Made by a program: the position numbers and the translations under genes
Notes under the pieces: model-generated
What the model was told of the DNA's origin: nothing
The model's database searches: none
Seen by the model: only the letters and a program-made list of their open reading frames with translations
Shown: piece by piece, positions 62,578 to 64,000 of the stretch
How positions within the stretch are numbered: the stretch's first letter is position 1
Layout: the number at the start of each line of letters is the position of its first letter
NCBI GenBank assembly: GCA_050249955.1
Contig: JBFWPN010000005.1
Location: 62,001-126,000, forward strand
Length of the DNA stretch: 64,000 bases
Origin: CAVVIG01 sp050249955
Lineage (GTDB): Bacteria > Acidobacteriota > Vicinamibacteria > Vicinamibacterales > CAVVIG01
Direction of reading: 5' to 3'

Positions 62578-62846
62578 AGCCGAACGACGCTCCGCGCCCG
62601 CGCGTCACCGTCGATCGTGCATCTGAGCACAGTCCTTCCGATCGCGAGGCGCGTCTGCAGCGAATCCCGCTTCGATTCATTCGACTCGACGCGGTGCGTG
62701 ATCGCACGGGCCTGTCGCGGTCCACCATCTGGCGGCTCGAGCGAAGGGGCGACTTTCCCAAGCATCGTCGGATCTCCATCAACGCGGTTGGTTGGCTGGA
62801 AGCCGAGGTGGATGAGTGGGTCCTTTCGCGAGAACGCGCCGGGTGA
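62574..62846 (+). CDS. AlpA-like excisionase/regulator
   Basis: A 90-residue protein with the AlpA-type winged helix (FIRLDAVRDRTGLSRSTIWR, then DFPKHRRISINAVGWLEAEV). Such proteins regulate excision or integrase genes of integrative elements. It is the last gene of the transfer run, coupled to the VirB11 gene. Confidence 0.85.
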   Translation: MKPNDAPRPRVTVDRASEHSPSDREARLQRIPLRFIRLDAVRDRTGLSRSTIWRLERRGDFPKHRRISINAVGWLEAEVDEWVLSRERAG

Positions 62847-63394
62847 CTGAAGAAGGCGCTCCAGGACATAGATGCGACGTCGGCAGCTCGTGCGGTTCGC
62901 GGGCCATCACAGAGCCGTCATGGTCCGTCGCCGCCGACTGAGGTGGCACTGCCAGCCCTCGCCTCCGGGAAGCTCAGCGAGTCAGACCACGCCGCGGCGC
63001 TCCGACGAAGGGTCTCCCTGAGCGGGAGACTTCCTGCTGGCCCAGACGGCAACCGCCTTTCTGAACGCACGGTGTTGCTGGCTCAGGAGTCTTCGTCAGC
63101 GGGGTTAACGACTCGATGATGCTTGCCGTGCTTAGGGGCATCAGCATCCAGCGCGCCGCTGATCGTCTGGCTCTTACGAACTCGGGTCCTCCCAGCGTTC
63201 AGACGGGGGGCGGCGGGCGACCTCGACCACAATGACCGTGAGCGGGGACGAGAAGAGTGCGAGCCAGAGCGTCACGGGCATTGTGACCAGCACACCAGGA
63301 ACCTACTCTGTACGGTTCCGCCTCGCGGCATCGATGCCGGGCATCGCGATGAAGGCAGCGGACTACGCGGAGGTGCCGGTCACCGTACAGCCGG
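62847..63394. other. probable right part of the element: remnants and no clear gene
   Basis: No gene is well supported. A stop-limited frame at about 62849-63118 has coding-like composition but no proper start. A short frame from 63116 encodes about 39 residues (RGISIQRAADRLALTNSG). A 58-residue frame at 63232-63408 (start MTVSGDEKSASQSVTGIV) overlaps the end of the efflux adaptor gene. These may be gene ends left by rearrangement. I see no attachment-site repeat. Confidence 0.4.
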
Positions 63395-64000
63395 TCATTC
63401 AGCCGTAATCGTTCCCTTAAACATGCCCATCCCGCAGACGAAGTCCAGGTTGGCGTGCGACGGCGTCAGTTCTATGGTGACGGGCGTGTCGAGCGGTAGC
63501 TCGCGCCGGATGTTTAGCGAGGGAAACACGACCTCCTTGGCGCAGGTCGCGTCGGTGGTTCGGATGAAGGTGACAAGGGCGGGCACTCCGGACTTGAGGA
63601 TGAGGTGGGCGGGTTCGAAGCCCTTGTCCGAGGTGGTGATGCGCGCGGTCTGACGGGCAGGTCCGGTCGACTGGCCCGACGGGGCGCGCTCCGGGGCAGG
63701 CGCATGAGTCCCCTGGCCGCGGCGTTCGTGCTCCGCACGCAGGTAGAAGCTGCCGGCGCTGACGACCGATTCGCCGACCGCAACCCCCGACACGACAGCC
63801 ATCCGGCCTCCGGCCGCGACTCCTATCTGGATCGGGCGCTCGATGTACAGGCCCGGCGTGTCCGCGGAGGCGACGTAGACGACGGCATGATCGCCGATGG
63901 TCTGAACCGCCGACGTGGGAATCACCGGCATGGTCTGGTCTCCGATCGTGTCGATGCGCATCTGCGCATACATACCGAGTCGGAGCTGCTGCCGCGGGTT
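63395..64000 (-). CDS. copper/silver efflux RND adaptor (CusB-like) with cupredoxin-like C-terminal domain, 5' part outside window
   Basis: The visible about 200 residues start in the beta-barrel part of a periplasmic adaptor (RLGMYAQMRIDTI, MPVIPTSAVQTIGDHAVVYVA, GVAVGESVVSAGSFYLRAE). After a Pro/Ala linker comes a cupredoxin-like domain (GFEPAHLILKSGVPALVTFIR, CAKEVVFPSLNIRRELPL, DFVCGMGMFKGTI) with Cys and Met ligands suited to Cu(I)/Ag(I). It should belong to a CusCBA-type efflux system lying to the right. Confidence 0.85.
   Translation of the reverse strand, partial: NPRQQLRLGMYAQMRIDTIGDQTMPVIPTSAVQTIGDHAVVYVASADTPGLYIERPIQIGVAAGGRMAVVSGVAVGESVVSAGSFYLRAEHERRGQGTHAPAPERAPSGQSTGPARQTARITTSDKGFEPAHLILKSGVPALVTFIRTTDATCAKEVVFPSLNIRRELPLDTPVTIELTPSHANLDFVCGMGMFKGTITAE

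Noticed and set aside
31484..62846. Attachment-site direct repeats bounding the element
   Set aside because: I compared the sequence near 31.3-31.9 kb with that near 62.9-63.4 kb and saw no matching repeat; no tRNA gene or integrase is present to guide the search.
63123..63653. 176-codon plus-strand frame at the right edge
   Set aside because: Most of it is antisense to the efflux adaptor, whose domains are clear.

Overview
High-GC bacterial DNA with no rRNA, tRNA, CRISPR array or recognisable transposase. The gene content (a DUF5916 outer-membrane protein, several ECF sigma/anti-sigma pairs, a sigma factor next to a Hanks-type kinase with RDD segments, and many single-gene redox and AhpD-type proteins) suggests Acidobacteriota, possibly Vicinamibacteria. 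That placement is inference from gene content only.

Region 1 (1-31.2 kb) looks chromosomal. It opens with a bufferin-type metal-peptide pair (DUF692/MNIO enzyme and DUF2282 precursor, minus strand). A Crp-type regulator, an ECF sigma/anti-sigma pair and a periplasmic thiol-redox cluster follow: two paralogous thioredoxin-DsbD-alpha fusions, a TlpA-like protein and a full DsbD. A minus-strand set at 14.0-18.4 kb (Rieske-type reductase, FMN split-barrel protein, DsrE, DUF1348, isochorismatase-like hydrolase, carboxymuconolactone-decarboxylase-like protein) lies divergent from a sigma-54 activator, with a candidate -24/-12 promoter and a 9-bp inverted repeat between them. Next is a mercury operon (merR divergent from merT-merP-merF remnant-merA) with a clear mer operator. 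Two ECF sigma genes, a frameshifted MGH1-type glycosidase and a glucose dehydrogenase complete this part.

Region 2 (about 31.2-43.5 kb) is accessory DNA. It starts with a mosaic of broken genes (aquaporin 5' end, debranching-enzyme piece, DNA cytosine methyltransferase 5' end). The main content is a compact ubiquitin-like conjugation module: a Ubl-E2 fusion, a JAB-E1 fusion and a 716-aa protein of unknown family, divergent from an 820-aa protein with a zinc ribbon and a PD-(D/E)xK-like motif. Anti-restriction and leading-region type genes follow (ArdC-like, RadC-like). Two copies of a small SpoVG-like gene flank the Ubl module. Four genes here share an inverted repeat (GGTTCCT, 9-11 nt, AGGAACC) about 30 nt before their start codons.

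Region 3 (43.6-62.9 kb) is the transfer part of an integrative or conjugative element. It has an ECF sigma factor, a large membrane Ser/Thr kinase, a sigma-54 activator without a sensor domain, and then a long Trb/VirB type IV secretion operon (VirB2, B3, B4, B9, B10, TrbJ, TrbL, TrbF, accessory genes). A candidate oriT-like nested palindrome, a ribbon-helix-helix-like protein, a VirD4 coupling protein, a VirB11 ATPase and an AlpA-like regulator follow. A near-consensus sigma-54 promoter sits just before the secretion operon. No relaxase, integrase or attachment site was recognised. The window ends in the C-terminal part of a copper/silver efflux adaptor with a cupredoxin-like tail.
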